Source: Pseudofrankia asymbiotica (lineage in GTDB: Bacteria; Actinomycetota; Actinomycetes; Frankiales; Frankiaceae). From it: a stretch of 6,526 bases of DNA. The stretch covers positions 11,999 to 18,524 of the forward strand of contig NZ_MOMC01000077.1 in NCBI RefSeq assembly GCF_001983105.1, given 5' to 3'. Made by a program: the position numbers and the translations under genes. A model generated the notes under the pieces. It was not told the DNA's origin. It worked only from the letters and a program-made list of their open reading frames with translations, and did no database searches. Shown here one piece after another: positions 5,878 to 6,526 of the stretch (its first letter is position 1; each line of letters starts with the position of its first letter).

Positions 5878-6526
5878 TGGCGGCGGCGCTGCGGGTAGCC
5901 GGGTGGCAGGACGGCATGATCACCTATGAGCAGGCGCTGGGCGCGGGGCTGACGCGAGGCCAGGTGCGGCAGCTCGTGCGGGCTGGTGCCTGGTCCCGGC
6001 CGTTCCCGGGCACGTATCTTGTCGCGGGCGCCGACCCGTTCTTCGGTCGGGTGCACGCGGCGCTGGTCCGTCGGCCAGAAGCCGTCGTATGCGGCATCAC
6101 CGCCGCGAGGCTGCTCGACCTGCGTGCGCTTCCTCCGCTGTCCCCCTCGGAACCGATACATCTTCTCATCACCGGATCTGTGGCGCGGACCGTTGCCCCA
6201 GGCATCGTTCTGCACTCGGGTTCTCCCGCGGACACGCAGGTCTGGCGGCGCCGCGGGCTTCCGCTCACGTCGGTGGCGCGCACGCTCGCCGATCTTGTCC
6301 TCGCCTGGAATAGGCCGGAGGCGGTCGCGCTGCTGGACGCCGCCACACATGATCACAGGTTCCGCCAGGTGACGGAGGTGGCGGCGCACCTGTTGGGTCG
6401 ACATGGCGCGGCAGCCCGATTCCGATGGCTCGCGGAGGTCGACGCCCGCGCGGAGTCCGCGCTCGAAAGCCACCTGCGCCTTCTTCTGCGTGACCATGGG
6501 CTCAGGCCGCCCATGGTGCAACATGC
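5877..6526 (+). CDS. AbiEi-family antitoxin-like winged-helix protein (DUF559-type C-terminus expected), 3' end outside window
   Basis: The frame gives 216 complete codons and is still open at the right edge. Residues 1-50 form a winged-helix-like unit: M14-ITYEQALGAGL, then TRGQVRQLVRAGAW, then RPFPGTYLVAG. This is the usual N-terminus of actinobacterial proteins annotated as AbiEi-family antitoxin domain proteins. S132-VARTLADL matches the conserved 'T/S-x-x-RTL-x-DL' motif of that family. E193-SALESHLRLLL, then GLRPPMVQ, is the usual lead-in to a DUF559/Vsr-like nuclease fold, whose catalytic part would lie beyond the window. GTG 5877 is chosen because GGAGGT (5863-5868) sits 8 bases upstream and because the family normally has about a dozen residues before the 'QDG-hhT' segment. 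ATG 5916 (with AGGA nearby) and ATG 5817 (Gly-only extension) are less likely. Proteins of this kind often occur alone, without a visible AbiEii toxin, so a toxin-antitoxin role is not shown here. Confidence 0.87.
   Translation, partial: MAAALRVAGWQDGMITYEQALGAGLTRGQVRQLVRAGAWSRPFPGTYLVAGADPFFGRVHAALVRRPEAVVCGITAARLLDLRALPPLSPSEPIHLLITGSVARTVAPGIVLHSGSPADTQVWRRRGLPLTSVARTLADLVLAWNRPEAVALLDAATHDHRFRQVTEVAAHLLGRHGAAARFRWLAEVDARAESALESHLRLLLRDHGLRPPMVQH

Noticed and set aside
5694..6524. Minus-strand frame of 276 codons opposite the AbiEi-like gene
   Set aside because: The plus strand carries clear family motifs across the same bases, so the antisense frame is a shadow.
1..6526. CRISPR array, tRNA, rRNA, insertion sequence or attachment site
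   Set aside because: No regularly spaced palindromic repeats, tRNA cloverleaf, rRNA sequence, transposase motif or terminal repeats were seen.

Overview
The window is very GC-rich, and almost every codon in its two real genes ends in G or C. Together with the protein families seen, this points to a filamentous or related high-GC actinomycete (Frankia, Streptomyces, Streptosporangiales and similar). The genus cannot be fixed from this sequence alone.

Layout. One enormous minus-strand gene fills positions 5244 down to 1 and runs off the left edge. Its GTG start is well defined. From there 1748 consecutive codons read without a stop, and the C-terminus lies outside the window. A 632-base divergent intergenic region (5245-5876) follows. 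A plus-strand gene then starts at a GTG at 5877 and runs off the right edge after 216 complete codons.

The large protein looks like a modular actinobacterial secreted or polymorphic-toxin-type protein. Its first ~150 residues resemble the putative type VII secretion (T7SS) signal domain, with the 'LDxDPTPGDP' opening and helices of WXG100 style. Next come a hydrophobic glycine-rich segment, a helical region carrying three HPWQ motifs, and a linker of about 435 residues rich in Ala, Pro, Gly and His. A long beta-rich region full of 'ADGT'-like repeats follows, then an octapeptide-repeat linker (SHPAPTG type), and then a second beta-rich DG segment at the window edge. Any effector domain at the C-terminus would be beyond position 1.

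The plus-strand gene encodes an AbiEi-antitoxin-like winged-helix protein of the common actinobacterial type, which usually carries a DUF559 nuclease-like C-terminus. The two genes are divergent. Nothing in the sequence shows that they form a system, though they share the intergenic region. That region holds a 22-base tandem repeat, a perfect small hairpin, a spaced inverted repeat, and a strongly G-rich leader ahead of the plus-strand gene.

All other long open frames inside 1-5244 are antisense or frame-shifted shadows typical of very GC-rich coding DNA.
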